From NCBI RefSeq assembly GCF_900101855.1, contig NZ_FMVC01000001.1, positions 434,001 to 498,000 of the forward strand: a stretch of 64,000 nt of DNA, given 5' to 3'. Below are positions 52,803 to 61,944 of the stretch, in pieces. Positions within the stretch are counted from its first letter, which is position 1. Every line of letters begins with the position of its first letter. The notes under the pieces are model-generated. The model had not been told where the DNA came from, ran no database searches, and saw only the letters and a list, made by a program, of their open reading frames with translations. A program made the translations under genes and the position numbers. This DNA is from Flavobacterium anhuiense (lineage in GTDB: Bacteria > Bacteroidota > Bacteroidia > Flavobacteriales > Flavobacteriaceae).

Positions 52803-52822
52803 AATCCACTTTAAAATATAAT

Positions 52823-53122
52823 ATGCCAGCAAATCCAAAATATCTAAACCCTTCTTTTTGGCCTCGTTTTTCTAAAATTACTGCTGCAATTTTAGGCGGA
52901 TACTTTGTTTCTGTTACTTTTCATTTGGCTTTAGCGGCTTGGTTTAGCCGAAAAGATGTGTTAATCACAATGGCTTTCAGCGGTTTTATTCTTTGGGTGG
53001 CATTAATGATTATTGCTTTCTTAGCGAAAAACGGCTGGAAAATCTGGGGAGTTTACATTTTGCTATCTCTACTTTTTTGTCTTTTCATTTATCTCGGTCA
53101 AACCTATAATACGGCACAATAA
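52823..53122 (+). CDS. DUF3649-like small membrane protein (iron cluster)
   Basis: 99 residues, three helices (KITAAILGGYFVSVTFHLALAAW, ITMAFSGFILWVALMIIAFLA, WGVYILLSLLFCLFIYLG). Similar to DUF3649 iron-uptake proteins, which sit between TonB receptors and PepSY reductases. It ends 5 bases before the PepSY gene. Confidence 0.68.
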   Translation: MPANPKYLNPSFWPRFSKITAAILGGYFVSVTFHLALAAWFSRKDVLITMAFSGFILWVALMIIAFLAKNGWKIWGVYILLSLLFCLFIYLGQTYNTAQ

Positions 53123-53127
53123 TATTT

Positions 53128-54678
53128 ATGAATAACCGTCATTACAATATCTATTTTCACACGCATACTGTCAGCGGAATCGTTATCAGCGTAGTTCTTT
53201 TTGTAATTTTCTTCGCTGGATCTTTTTCTTTTTTTAGAGATGAAATCATCAATTGGGAAAGAAGTGAATCTACAGCAATCACAAGAGAAATTCAATTAGA
53301 TTATAATGATGCACTTCAGCATCTTGACAAAAAATATGTTTTGCACGGAAGAAATCTTACCATTTCTAAACCGTCTGTAGAAAATAGAGTTGCTGTATAT
53401 ATGGAAGGGACTAAAGATACCTTAGCTCCAAAAAAACAGCAAGCGGGAGAGTTCTTTTATCTAGACAATAAAAATTACAAAACCTACACTTACGAAGAGT
53501 CTTATTCATTAGGCGAACTTTTATACCGTCTTCATTTCTTGGCGCAAATTCCATATCCTGCAGGGTATTATTTGTCTGGATTTACGGCTTTGTTCTTTTT
53601 GTTTGCTATCATAACAGGAGTTTTATTGCATTGGAATAAAATTGTTTCTAACTTTTACATGTTCCGTCCCAAAGAAAAATTAAAAACGCTTTGGACAGAT
53701 GCACACACTGCTTTAGGAATGATTGGCCTGCCATTTCAATTTGTATATGCGGTTACCGGAGCATTTTTTATGATTAAACTTTTGATTGTAGCTCCAGCTG
53801 TAATGGCTCTTTACAAGGGAGATCAAGATAAATTATATAAAGAACTCGAATATACTGATCCAGATTATAAATTTGAAAATAAAAAACTGGCAAATCCATT
53901 TAATATTAATGAACTGGTTGCCAGAACTAAAAAAAACTGGGCTGATTTTGAAATTACTCGTGTTTTCATCCAAAATTATGGAGATGCCAATATGCACGTT
54001 TTGGTTGAGGGCGAACTTTTAAGCCATAAAAAATTTACAGGAATTGGAAAAGTAGTATACAGAGTTTCTGACGGAAAAGAAATTGCCAAAAAAGATCCAA
54101 TTGCTCATACTAGTTATTTAGATGTTGTCAAAAATGTTTTATACCGAATACATTTTGGAGATTATGGCGGATATGCCTTAAAAATTGTTAGTTTCCTTTT
54201 AGGAATTATAACTTGTTTTGTCATTATCTCTGGAGTTATGATTTGGCTTGTTGCCCGACAGAAAAACAATATGCCAGAAAAGAAAAGACGTTTCAACGCT
54301 GCTGTTGTTCGTATTTACTTGGCGATTTGTTTAAGCATGTATCCAATTACAGCTTTGGCATTTATAGGAAGCAAAATTTTCTATCCTTTAAGCCAGTCCA
54401 ATCTCTATGCGCTTTATTTTGGAGGTTGGCTCTTGCTGACGATTTTCTTTATCATTAAAAAAAATGACGCTTTCACCAACAAATTCTCTCTGATTTCAGG
54501 AAGTATTTTAGGATTCTTAATTCCAATTACAAATGGAATTGTTTCTGGAAATTGGTTTTGGAATTCTTTTATGGATAATAAATTTCAGATTTTCTTCATA
54601 GATGTTTTTTGGATTTTCCTTGCTGGAATTTCTTTATACACAGCGTATCATTTAAAACCTAAAAAAGCAGTTTCTTAA
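53128..54678 (+). CDS. PepSY-associated membrane protein (putative ferric-siderophore reductase)
   Basis: 516 residues with the PepSY_TM layout: first helix HTHTVSGIVISVVLFVIFFAGSFSFFRDEI, extracytoplasmic PepSY regions, DAHTALGMIGLPFQFVYAVTGAFFMIKL, and YRIHFGDYGGYALKIVSFLLG. His residues on helices could bind heme. Members of this family reduce or release iron from siderophores at the inner membrane. Two or three extra C-terminal helices follow. Confidence 0.85.
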   Translation: MNNRHYNIYFHTHTVSGIVISVVLFVIFFAGSFSFFRDEIINWERSESTAITREIQLDYNDALQHLDKKYVLHGRNLTISKPSVENRVAVYMEGTKDTLAPKKQQAGEFFYLDNKNYKTYTYEESYSLGELLYRLHFLAQIPYPAGYYLSGFTALFFLFAIITGVLLHWNKIVSNFYMFRPKEKLKTLWTDAHTALGMIGLPFQFVYAVTGAFFMIKLLIVAPAVMALYKGDQDKLYKELEYTDPDYKFENKKLANPFNINELVARTKKNWADFEITRVFIQNYGDANMHVLVEGELLSHKKFTGIGKVVYRVSDGKEIAKKDPIAHTSYLDVVKNVLYRIHFGDYGGYALKIVSFLLGIITCFVIISGVMIWLVARQKNNMPEKKRRFNAAVVRIYLAICLSMYPITALAFIGSKIFYPLSQSNLYALYFGGWLLLTIFFIIKKNDAFTNKFSLISGSILGFLIPITNGIVSGNWFWNSFMDNKFQIFFIDVFWIFLAGISLYTAYHLKPKKAVS

Positions 54679-54952
54679 TTTTTAGCCACTAAGGCACGAA
54701 GGCGCCAAGTTTTTATTTAAAGCTACAGATTAGAAAAATGGAATGATTTTCTCTCGCACATTTTGCAGATTAAGCAGATAAAAATATTAAAAAAACTGCT
54801 CAATCTGCAAAATCTGCGGGAAACAAAATCTTTGCGACTTTGCGACTTTCCGAGATTTTTCTTTGACCAACACTTACCTTTACAAACAAAATGCTTTAGA
54901 AATATTTGCCCTATATAGATTTTGAGCATACTTTTACGCTTTTAATCAAAAA
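54679..54952. repeat. Repetitive gap between the PepSY genes
   Basis: It holds a GCCACTAAGGCACGAAGGCGCC run at the left end and an inverted repeat TTTTGCAGATTAAGCAG (54761-54777) with its complement at 54796-54812 (one mismatch). No gene or clear promoter is seen. Confidence 0.55.
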
Positions 54953-56065
54953 ATGGGATTCAAAACCAAAATACGATTTATACATAAATGGCTCGGATTA
55001 ATTTCTGGGGTTATTGTTTTTATAGTCTGTATTACAGGTTGCATTTTCTGTTTTCATGATGAAATAAAAGACATTACCAGAAAAGAATGGCGTTTGGTTG
55101 AACCTCAAAACAAACCTTTTGTGCCACCATCTCAACTGCAGGAAAAAGCAAAAGAAGTCGTTCCTAATAACAAAGTCACCATGATCGCTTATTATGGAAA
55201 AAACAGATCGGCGATTGTTTATACTTATTCTGATGAGGGAAGTCTCTACTTATATTTCAATCCGTATAATGGGAAATATCTGAAATCTGAAAATCCAGAA
55301 ACTGACTTTTTCATTATTGTAGAATACATTCATTTGTATCTCCTTCTACCCGATTATATCGGAAAGCATATCATTGGCGGAGCGACCATCATTTTTATTT
55401 TATTGCTCATTTCAGGAATCATACAATGGTGGCCAAAACGAAAAAGTGACATTAAAAGAAGTTTTACCATAAAATGGTCAGCAAAATGGCGACGCGTCAA
55501 TTACGACTGGCATAATACTACAGGTTTTTACATTTCTATAATAGCCTTAATTTTAGCCATAACCGGACTTACTTTTACCTATGAATGGGTTGGCGACGGA
55601 ATTTATAAATCTTTCAATTTTGGAGGAGACAAGGGTGTTGAAACAAAAACACCTATAATTGACACGACCTCTTTCAAAGCAAATTCGGTTACAGCAATTG
55701 ACAAAGCATTTGTTCAAACTAAGAAACTGCAGCCAAAAGCAGAAATGTTTTTTATAATGATTCCGCAGAAAAAAGGCGATATTGGCAGCACAGGTGCTTA
55801 TCCACATCCGTTACGCTATGATCAGCAGAGTAATTATTATTTTCATCCGTCAAGCGGAAAATTAATCCAAAGCCAAACTTTTGATGAAAAAAGCCTCGGA
55901 CTGCAAGTTGTCGAAATGAATTACGGAATACACACGGGACAAGTTTTAAATCTTCCAGGAAAAATAATAGCTTTTACTGTGAGTTTAATTGCTGCCGCAC
56001 TTCCTGTCAGCGGATTCATAATTTGGTTTGGAAGAAGTAGAAAATCTAAAAAAAGTAAAGCATAA
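54953..56065 (+). CDS. Second PepSY-associated membrane protein
   Basis: 370 residues, four main helices: FIHKWLGLISGVIVFIVCITGCIFCFHDEI, HIIGGATIIFILLLISGIIQWWPKR, YDWHNTTGFYISIIALILAITGLTF, and a C-terminal one. This is the compact PepSY_TM form, with conserved His in HKWLG and DWHNTTG. Same likely role in iron release as the longer protein upstream, perhaps for another siderophore. The 274-base gap before it suggests its own promoter, which I cannot identify. Confidence 0.85.
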   Translation: MGFKTKIRFIHKWLGLISGVIVFIVCITGCIFCFHDEIKDITRKEWRLVEPQNKPFVPPSQLQEKAKEVVPNNKVTMIAYYGKNRSAIVYTYSDEGSLYLYFNPYNGKYLKSENPETDFFIIVEYIHLYLLLPDYIGKHIIGGATIIFILLLISGIIQWWPKRKSDIKRSFTIKWSAKWRRVNYDWHNTTGFYISIIALILAITGLTFTYEWVGDGIYKSFNFGGDKGVETKTPIIDTTSFKANSVTAIDKAFVQTKKLQPKAEMFFIMIPQKKGDIGSTGAYPHPLRYDQQSNYYFHPSSGKLIQSQTFDEKSLGLQVVEMNYGIHTGQVLNLPGKIIAFTVSLIAAALPVSGFIIWFGRSRKSKKSKA

Positions 56066-56100
56066 AAAAACCGTCTCATTAAAAACGAAACGGTCTTTTT
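56065..56100. terminator. Terminator between PepSY and MORN genes
   Basis: ACCGT pairs with ACGGT (56070-56074/56090-56094), extended by A/T pairs outside and a short stem inside, with T-runs on both strands. Confidence 0.6.
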
Positions 56101-56123
56101 ATAATTGATTTTTGAAATTATGA

Positions 56124-56471
56124 CTAATTTCTGTTTGCTAAAGCATTTTTCTGTAAACTTTTAACTGAGCTTACTTTGTTGTCTACATAAGCAACTTCGC
56201 TTAAACTGTTTTCATTAAAGTAAATCCATTTTCCTGTTTTAACTCCGTCTGTGTATTCTCCAACGGCTTTTTTATTTCCATTTTCGTCATATGATACCCA
56301 GACACCGTCTAATTTACCGTCTTTAAAAAAGCCTTCTTGCTGCACTTTACCATTGTCATAGTAATACGTTGCTTTTACCTTATTCCCAGCAGCTTCTAAT
56401 TCAGGCTTTCCTTCTTGTGCAACTACAATTCCAGAGAACAATATTGCAGCTAAAATTACACTCTTTTTCAT
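56124..56471 (-). CDS. Exported MORN-repeat protein (YwqK-like)
   Basis: 115 residues with a signal peptide (ending VVAQ) and three MORN_2-type repeats (YYYDNGKVQQEGFFKDGKLDG, YDENGNKKAVGEYTDGVKTG, YFNENSLSEVAYVDNK). Such proteins are sometimes labelled YwqK-family antitoxin by homology, but no toxin gene is adjacent, so that role is unsupported here. Probably periplasmic or outer-membrane associated. Confidence 0.75.
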   Translation of the reverse strand: MKKSVILAAILFSGIVVAQEGKPELEAAGNKVKATYYYDNGKVQQEGFFKDGKLDGVWVSYDENGNKKAVGEYTDGVKTGKWIYFNENSLSEVAYVDNKVSSVKSLQKNALANRN

Positions 56472-56599
56472 ATCTTTAGGTATTTAATGTTAAGAAATCT
56501 TTATCAAATATAGTTAATTGTTTACATTAAAAAAACTTTTACTTAACAATTTGGTAACATAGAATAAAAACTTAACATTGGAAAAATGCATAAAATAAG

Positions 56600-56625
56600 A
56601 AAACCAGCGCTAAGGCACTGGTTTT
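56600..56625 (-). terminator. Terminator of the thioredoxin-like gene
   Basis: AAAACCAG/CTGGTTTT with a 10-base loop, followed by T-rich sequence on the minus strand. Confidence 0.55.
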
Positions 56626-56682
56626 ACTGGTATTCTAGAAATATTTGAGTTTTACGATAACGTTGTAAATTTCGTAAATAAA

Positions 56683-57678
56683 TTAGTTCAATAATGCGCT
56701 AAGTTGTTTATCTAGTTCAGGATCAGATGGTCTTGATGCATCAGATTTCACAATATTTCCTTGTGGGTCTATTAAGATAAATCGCGGAATTCCTGTCACA
56801 CCATAATTCACAACAAACTCAGATTCCCAATCTTTATCTGCAAACAATTGAACGCCTCCCAATTTTTTATCGGTTACAAACTTTTTCCATTTTTCATTGT
56901 CTTTTGCTTTGTCAATAGAGATGCTTACAAATTCAATATTTTTTCCATGGTATTTCTCTTCAATTTTTTGCAAATACGGGATCTCAGCTCTGCAAGGCGC
57001 ACACCAAGTAGCCCAAAGATCGATATAAACATATTTTCCTTTTAAATCAGAAAGCTTTGTTTTTCCTCCTTTAAAATTTTCGTAGTCAAATCCAGGAGAC
57101 GGTTTTCCTACCATCTTATTTGCTTTAGAAACTCTTTCATACTCTTCGGCTGCATATTGGTGGAAACTTTCAAAACTGCGTTTTAGAGCTGTTTTAAATT
57201 CTGGAGCAAAATTTCCTTTTTCTAAACTCTCTGTATCGGCTTTTAATTTACTATCAAGCAAAGCAGTAAATTCGCCTGATTCTTTAGCAAAAGCATCTTT
57301 CTGAAAGCTTTCGTCTTTTAAAGCCTGTTGTGCCAAAAAATTACTTTCATCCACACCTTTACCTTTATATACAATCGTTTCATCAAATTCTTTGGCATTC
57401 ATAGTTAAATTGAGTTCAGAATTTGGCTTTAAATATAAATTAGACGATTCTGTTCCATCGGAAAAAACATAGAACCCTTGAGGAGCATCAAAAGTAGCAG
57501 CAAAAATTTCTTTTTTATCAATTGGAATTACTTGCCTGAAATTATCTCTTCCTTTAATCACTAAAGTATCACTATTTCTATTGGCAATTTTAGCTGTGAA
57601 CTTAATTGAATTTTTGCTTTGGGCAACAATATAAAGTGCATTGAAAATTACCAAACCTGCAACAAAAAGTTTTTTCAT
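56683..57678 (-). CDS. TlpA-type periplasmic thioredoxin with N-terminal DUF4369-like domain
   Basis: 331 residues. Signal peptide ending IVAQ, an N-terminal beta domain (about 25-115, KFTAKIANRNSDTLVIKGRDNF) like the DUF4369-type extension of Bacteroidota, a helical linker, and a C-terminal thioredoxin fold with the active site LWATWCAPCRAEIPYL and the cis-Pro loop GVTGIPRFILID. It reduces or exchanges disulfides in the periplasm; its partner is unknown. It stands alone. Confidence 0.88.
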   Translation of the reverse strand: MKKLFVAGLVIFNALYIVAQSKNSIKFTAKIANRNSDTLVIKGRDNFRQVIPIDKKEIFAATFDAPQGFYVFSDGTESSNLYLKPNSELNLTMNAKEFDETIVYKGKGVDESNFLAQQALKDESFQKDAFAKESGEFTALLDSKLKADTESLEKGNFAPEFKTALKRSFESFHQYAAEEYERVSKANKMVGKPSPGFDYENFKGGKTKLSDLKGKYVYIDLWATWCAPCRAEIPYLQKIEEKYHGKNIEFVSISIDKAKDNEKWKKFVTDKKLGGVQLFADKDWESEFVVNYGVTGIPRFILIDPQGNIVKSDASRPSDPELDKQLSALLN

Positions 57679-57810
57679 AGGTATTAATATTAGTTTTTAG
57701 ATGAATCAAAACTAAAGAAATTAAAGCTTCGGATTTTTAGAATTAACAAAATATTTAAAATTATTCTGAATCAACTTATCACTTTACTATATTAATTTGA
57801 ATTTTGTGTT

Positions 57811-57818
57811 TACTTTTG
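57811..57818 (+). promoter_or_regulatory. -7 element of aspS
   Basis: TACTTTTG is an exact match, 18 bases before the ATG at 57837. It confirms that start over an in-frame TTG upstream of the promoter. Confidence 0.55.
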
Positions 57819-57836
57819 CAGTCTAAAATTTTGATT

Positions 57837-59588
57837 ATGTATAGAAGTCATAATTGTGGCGAATTAAACGCTTCAAATATTAATACCGAAGTTACACTTG
57901 CGGGCTGGGTTCAAAAATCACGTGATAAAGGATTTATGAATTGGGTCGATTTACGCGACCGTTATGGAATCACACAACTTATTTTCGACGAAAGTCGTAC
58001 CGATAAAACTGTTTTTGAATTGGCCAAAACTTTGGGTCGTGAATTTGTAATTCAGGTAAAAGGAACTGTTATTGAGCGTGAAGCCAAAAACAAAAATATT
58101 CCAACTGGTGAAATCGAAATTTTAGTTTCTGAATTAACAATTTTGAATACTGCTCTTACTCCTCCATTTACAATCGAAGATGAAACTGACGGTGGAGAAG
58201 ACATCAGAATGAAATATCGTTATTTGGATATTAGAAGAAATCCTGTAAAAAACAGTTTGTTATTCCGTCATAAAGTGGCAATGGAAGTTCGCAAATATCT
58301 TTCTGATTTAGATTTCTGCGAAGTTGAAACGCCTTACTTAATTAAATCTACTCCAGAAGGAGCAAGAGATTTCGTTGTGCCAAGCCGTATGAACGAAGGT
58401 CAGTTTTACGCTTTGCCACAATCCCCACAGACTTTCAAACAATTATTGATGGTGGGCGGAATGGATAAATATTTCCAAATCGTGAAATGTTTCCGTGACG
58501 AAGATTTACGTGCAGACCGTCAGCCAGAATTTACTCAAATTGACTGCGAAATGGCATTTGTAGAGCAAGAAGATATCTTGAATATTTTTGAAGGCTTGAC
58601 AAGACATTTATTAAAAGAAATTAAAGGCATTGAAGTAGATAAATTCCCAAGAATCACGTACGACTATGCCATGAAAACATACGGAAATGACAAACCGGAC
58701 ATTCGTTTCGGAATGAAATTTGGAGAACTGAACGAATTTTCACAACACAAAGAATTCCCTGTTTTTAATGCAGCAGAATTAGTTGTCGGAATTGCTGTTC
58801 CTGGAGCAGGAAATTATACTCGTAAAGAAATCGACGGATTAATTGATTGGGTAAAACGTCCACAAGTTGGCGCATCTGGAATGGTTTATGTAAAATGCAA
58901 CGAAGACGGAACTTATAAATCATCTGTAGATAAATTCTACGATCAGGATGATTTAACAAATTGGGCAAAAGCAACGGAAGCAAATCCTGGTGATATGATT
59001 TTTGTTCTTTCTGGTCCAGCTAATAAAACTCGTGCACAACTATCTGCTCTACGTATGGAATTGGCAACTCGCTTAGGATTGCGTAATCCTGAAGAATTTG
59101 CTCCATTATGGGTTGTAGATTTTCCATTGTTAGAGTTAGACGAAGAAAGTGGGCGTTACCATGCTATGCACCACCCTTTTACTTCGCCAAAACCAGAAGA
59201 CATGGCTTTATTGGAAACAGAACCAGGAAAAGTTCGTGCAAATGCATACGATATGGTTTTGAATGGTAATGAAATTGGAGGTGGATCTATTCGTATTCAC
59301 GATAAAGCAACGCAGCAATTAATGTTCAAATATTTAGGATTTACTGAAGAAGAAGCAAAAGCGCAATTCGGATTCTTAATGGATGCTTTTCAATTTGGAG
59401 CACCGCCTCACGGAGGGCTTGCTTTTGGTTTAGACAGACTTGTTGCTATCTTAGGAGGACAAGAAACCATTAGAGATTTCATTGCATTCCCTAAAAATAA
59501 TTCTGGACGCGACGTCATGATCGATGCCCCTGCAGCAATTGACGATGCACAATTGAAAGAACTTCGTATAAAAGTTGATATTGCTTAA
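57837..59588 (+). CDS. aspS: Aspartate--tRNA ligase
   Basis: 583 residues, bacterial-type AspRS. The N-terminal OB-fold binds the anticodon ([26 protein letters not shown]). Class II motifs follow: [34 protein letters not shown] (motif 2) and [15 protein letters not shown] (motif 3). The GAD insertion is present (about 290-410), and the end [19 protein letters not shown] is typical. Single gene with its own promoter and terminator. Confidence 0.97.
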   Translation: MYRSHNCGELNASNINTEVTLAGWVQKSRDKGFMNWVDLRDRYGITQLIFDESRTDKTVFELAKTLGREFVIQVKGTVIEREAKNKNIPTGEIEILVSELTILNTALTPPFTIEDETDGGEDIRMKYRYLDIRRNPVKNSLLFRHKVAMEVRKYLSDLDFCEVETPYLIKSTPEGARDFVVPSRMNEGQFYALPQSPQTFKQLLMVGGMDKYFQIVKCFRDEDLRADRQPEFTQIDCEMAFVEQEDILNIFEGLTRHLLKEIKGIEVDKFPRITYDYAMKTYGNDKPDIRFGMKFGELNEFSQHKEFPVFNAAELVVGIAVPGAGNYTRKEIDGLIDWVKRPQVGASGMVYVKCNEDGTYKSSVDKFYDQDDLTNWAKATEANPGDMIFVLSGPANKTRAQLSALRMELATRLGLRNPEEFAPLWVVDFPLLELDEESGRYHAMHHPFTSPKPEDMALLETEPGKVRANAYDMVLNGNEIGGGSIRIHDKATQQLMFKYLGFTEEEAKAQFGFLMDAFQFGAPPHGGLAFGLDRLVAILGGQETIRDFIAFPKNNSGRDVMIDAPAAIDDAQLKELRIKVDIA

Positions 59589-59616
59589 AAGCAGTAAAAT
59601 AATCATAAAAAATATT

Positions 59617-59646
59617 AAAGCCGTTGAAAATTCAGCGGCTTTTTTA
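59617..59646 (+). terminator. Terminator of aspS
   Basis: AAAGCCG pairs with CGGCTTT, with an inner TGAA/TTCA stem, then a T-run. Confidence 0.8.
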
Positions 59647-59833
59647 TTTTAACAAAATGTTAAGAAAAATCTTAAATGATAATTTTTTTAAATTATCATA
59701 TTCTTACAATTTTAATATTTTTATATTCTTACAATTAATGATTCGCAAATTATGCTATTTTATAAACAAATTGATGCAATAAACCGCGTAAAAACACTGT
59801 AAATCAATAATTTTTACAAAAAATTAACACGTA

Positions 59834-59867
59834 TTTGTCTTTTGTATGATTTTATATGTTACATTTG
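59834..59867 (+). promoter_or_regulatory. Promoter of the cold-shock gene
   Basis: TTTG (59834-59837), 22 bases, TACATTTG (59860-59867), 29 bases before the ATG. Apart from a T-rich stretch, the 190 bases between the aspS terminator and this promoter hold nothing I recognise. Confidence 0.55.
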
Positions 59868-59896
59868 TTTTATTATAAATTATTATTACAATTACA

Positions 59897-60091
59897 ATGC
59901 GTACAGGTACAGTAAAATTTTTCAATGAATCTAAAGGTTATGGGTTCATTACAGACGAAGAAACAGGAAAGGACATCTTCGTTCACGCTTCAGGAATTAA
60001 CGCGGAAGAATTACGCGAAGGTGACCGTGTAAGCTACGAAGAAGAAGAAGGAAGAAAAGGGAAAGTTGCTGCTAAAGTAGCAGTGATCTAA
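59897..60091 (+). CDS. Cold-shock domain protein
   Basis: 64 residues, one CSD beta-barrel that binds single-stranded RNA or DNA. RNP1 (KGYGFI) and RNP2 (DIFVHAS) are present, and the start MRTGTVKFFNESKGYGFI is standard. Monocistronic, with a strong terminator. Confidence 0.95.
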   Translation: MRTGTVKFFNESKGYGFITDEETGKDIFVHASGINAEELREGDRVSYEEEEGRKGKVAAKVAVI

Positions 60092-60138
60092 GAAAAATAT
60101 AGCAATTATTTTTTTTTGCCTCTGAATGGTCTCAGAAG

Positions 60139-60169
60139 ACGTCCCGAAAATATCGGGACGTTTTTTTTT
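60139..60169 (+). terminator. Terminator of the cold-shock gene
   Basis: A 9-bp perfect stem ACGTCCCGA/TCGGGACGT with loop AAATA is followed by a T8 run. Confidence 0.9.
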
Positions 60170-60272
60170 ACCCCAAATCTTAAAAAAATATTAAAATAAC
60201 ACCTTGTTATTTATAATGAATAAAAATTAGACATAAACGCCGTTTGGCACCCTACTTAAATCCTTTTTTAAC

Positions 60273-60303
60273 TTGTGTTTTACAGACTTCCAAGTTATCT
60301 TTG
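60273..60303 (+). promoter_or_regulatory. Promoter of the nuo operon
   Basis: TTG (60273-60275), 20 bases, TATCTTTG (60296-60303), 32 bases before the nuoA ATG. Consensus Bacteroidota promoter. Confidence 0.7.
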
Positions 60304-60335
60304 TGGCTCATTTTTTAAGTATAAAATCAAAGTTT

Positions 60336-60701
60336 ATGCAATCTGATCAATACAGTTACATTCCTATTTTAATGCAGTTTATTCTAGCTGTTGGTTTTGT
60401 GGTAGGAACAATCATCATTTCTGGGAAATTAGGACCAAAAAGATCCTCTGAAGTTAAAGATCAAAACTTCGAATGCGGTATCGAATCTGTTGGTAATGCC
60501 CGTATTCCTTTTTCTGTAAAATACTTCTTAGTTGCCATTTTGTTTGTGTTGTTCGATGTAGAGGTTATTTTCCTTTATCCATGGGCAGTAAACTTCAAAG
60601 ACTTAGGAATTGAAGGAATGTTAAAAATGTTAGTTTTCATGTCTTTGCTTTTGGTTGGATTCTTTTACATCATCAAAAAGAAAGCATTAGAGTGGGAATA
60701 A
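60336..60701 (+). CDS. nuoA: NADH-quinone oxidoreductase subunit A
   Basis: 121 residues, three helices (ILMQFILAVGFVVGTIIISG, YFLVAILFVLFDVEVIFLYPWA, MLKMLVFMSLLLVGFFYII). The conserved loop is DQNFECGIESVGNARIPFSVKYF. It belongs to the membrane arm of complex I. I chose ATG 60336; an upstream frame extension would start before the transcription start. First gene of the nuo operon. Confidence 0.95.
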   Translation: MQSDQYSYIPILMQFILAVGFVVGTIIISGKLGPKRSSEVKDQNFECGIESVGNARIPFSVKYFLVAILFVLFDVEVIFLYPWAVNFKDLGIEGMLKMLVFMSLLLVGFFYIIKKKALEWE

Positions 60702-60851
60702 CGATTTTAGATTTTAGATCTGAGATTTAAGATTTATCTAATTCTGAGATTTAAAATTTGAACTCAAAATTTAAAGTACTGATTTAAAAAATTGATTTTA
60801 CTTTTTTAGAATTACAAAATCTAAAATCTAAAATCAGAAATCTAAAATAAA
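60702..60851. repeat. Inverted AT-rich repeat between nuoA and nuoB
   Basis: GATTTTAGATTTTAGAT (60703-60719) and its exact complement (60819-60835) bracket a low-complexity spacer. It lies inside the operon transcript and could fold into a long hairpin separating nuoA from nuoB. No gene is seen. Confidence 0.6.
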
Positions 60852-61400
60852 ATGAGCGATTCAAAAGTAAATATGGTTGCACCACCAGAAGGAGTTGTTG
60901 GCGAAGGTTTCTTCGCGACAAAACTTAATGATGTTGTTGGTTTAGCAAGAGCCAACTCATTATGGCCGCTTCCTTTCGCGACTTCATGCTGTGGTATCGA
61001 GTTCATGGCAACAATGGCATCTCACTATGACTTAGCTCGATTTGGTTCTGAGCGTGTGAGCTTCTCGCCAAGACAGGCAGATATGCTTTTAGTAATGGGA
61101 ACTATTTCTAAAAAAATGGCGCCAATTTTAAGACAAGTATACGAGCAAATGTCTGAACCTCGCTGGGTAATTGCTGTTGGAGCCTGCGCTTCTTCAGGAG
61201 GTGTTTTCGACACGTATTCTGTTCTTCAAGGAATTGATAAAGTTATTCCTGTTGACGTTTATGTGCCAGGATGCCCGCCAAGACCAGAACAAATTGTTGA
61301 TGGAGTTATGAGACTTCAGGAATTGGTAAAAAGCGAATCGGTGAGACGAAGAAGCTCTCCAGAATACCAAGAATTATTAGCTTCATATAATATCTCATAA
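60852..61400 (+). CDS. nuoB: NADH-quinone oxidoreductase subunit B
   Basis: 182 residues. Ligands of the terminal [4Fe-4S] cluster N2: ATSCCGIEFMA (two adjacent Cys), AVGACASSGGVFDTYSV, and VPGCPPRPEQI. Peripheral arm next to the quinone site. nuoC follows after one base. Confidence 0.97.
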   Translation: MSDSKVNMVAPPEGVVGEGFFATKLNDVVGLARANSLWPLPFATSCCGIEFMATMASHYDLARFGSERVSFSPRQADMLLVMGTISKKMAPILRQVYEQMSEPRWVIAVGACASSGGVFDTYSVLQGIDKVIPVDVYVPGCPPRPEQIVDGVMRLQELVKSESVRRRSSPEYQELLASYNIS

Positions 61401-61401
61401 G

Positions 61402-61923
61402 ATGGCCTTAGAAAATACCCTGATTCAAGACAAACTTGTAGAAACATTTAATAATGATGTTTTTAACTTTCAGCAAGAAAGAGATATTTTTTCTTTAGAA
61501 GCTTCGGCTGATAAAATTACAGCCTTGATTCTATTCCTTAAAAACGATCCAGAATTACGTTTTCATTTCTTAACAGATTTATGCGGAATTCACTATCCAG
61601 AGAACGAAACAGAACGTCAGTTTGCGGTTGTTTACCATTTACACAACTGGTATGAAAACAAACGATTAAAAATCAAAGTTTTCTTAAATGGTGAAAAACC
61701 AGAAATCAAATCGATTACCAATATTTTCTTGAGTTCAAACTGGATGGAAAGAGAAACTTACGATTTCTTTGGAGTTAACTTTATAGGACACCCTCAATTG
61801 AAACGTATTTTAAATATGGACGAAATGCAGTCTCACCCAATGAGAAAAGAATTCCCACTGGAAGACAGCGGAAGAACTGACAAGGACGACAGATTCTTTG
61901 GAAGAACAACATCAAATTGCTAA
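61402..61923 (+). CDS. nuoC: NADH-quinone oxidoreductase subunit C
   Basis: 173 residues. The 30-kDa subunit signature ESxDFxGxxFxGHP-like appears as WMERETYDFFGVNFIGHPQLKRILN, followed by HPMRKEFPL. It is a separate gene, not fused to nuoD. It starts 2 bases after the nuoB stop. Confidence 0.95.
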   Translation: MALENTLIQDKLVETFNNDVFNFQQERDIFSLEASADKITALILFLKNDPELRFHFLTDLCGIHYPENETERQFAVVYHLHNWYENKRLKIKVFLNGEKPEIKSITNIFLSSNWMERETYDFFGVNFIGHPQLKRILNMDEMQSHPMRKEFPLEDSGRTDKDDRFFGRTTSNC

Positions 61924-61944
61924 AAAATAATTCAACATTATAAA

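Noticed and set aside
56124..56471. Toxin-antitoxin system for the MORN-repeat (YwqK-like) protein
   Set aside because: The protein is exported and no candidate toxin is adjacent.
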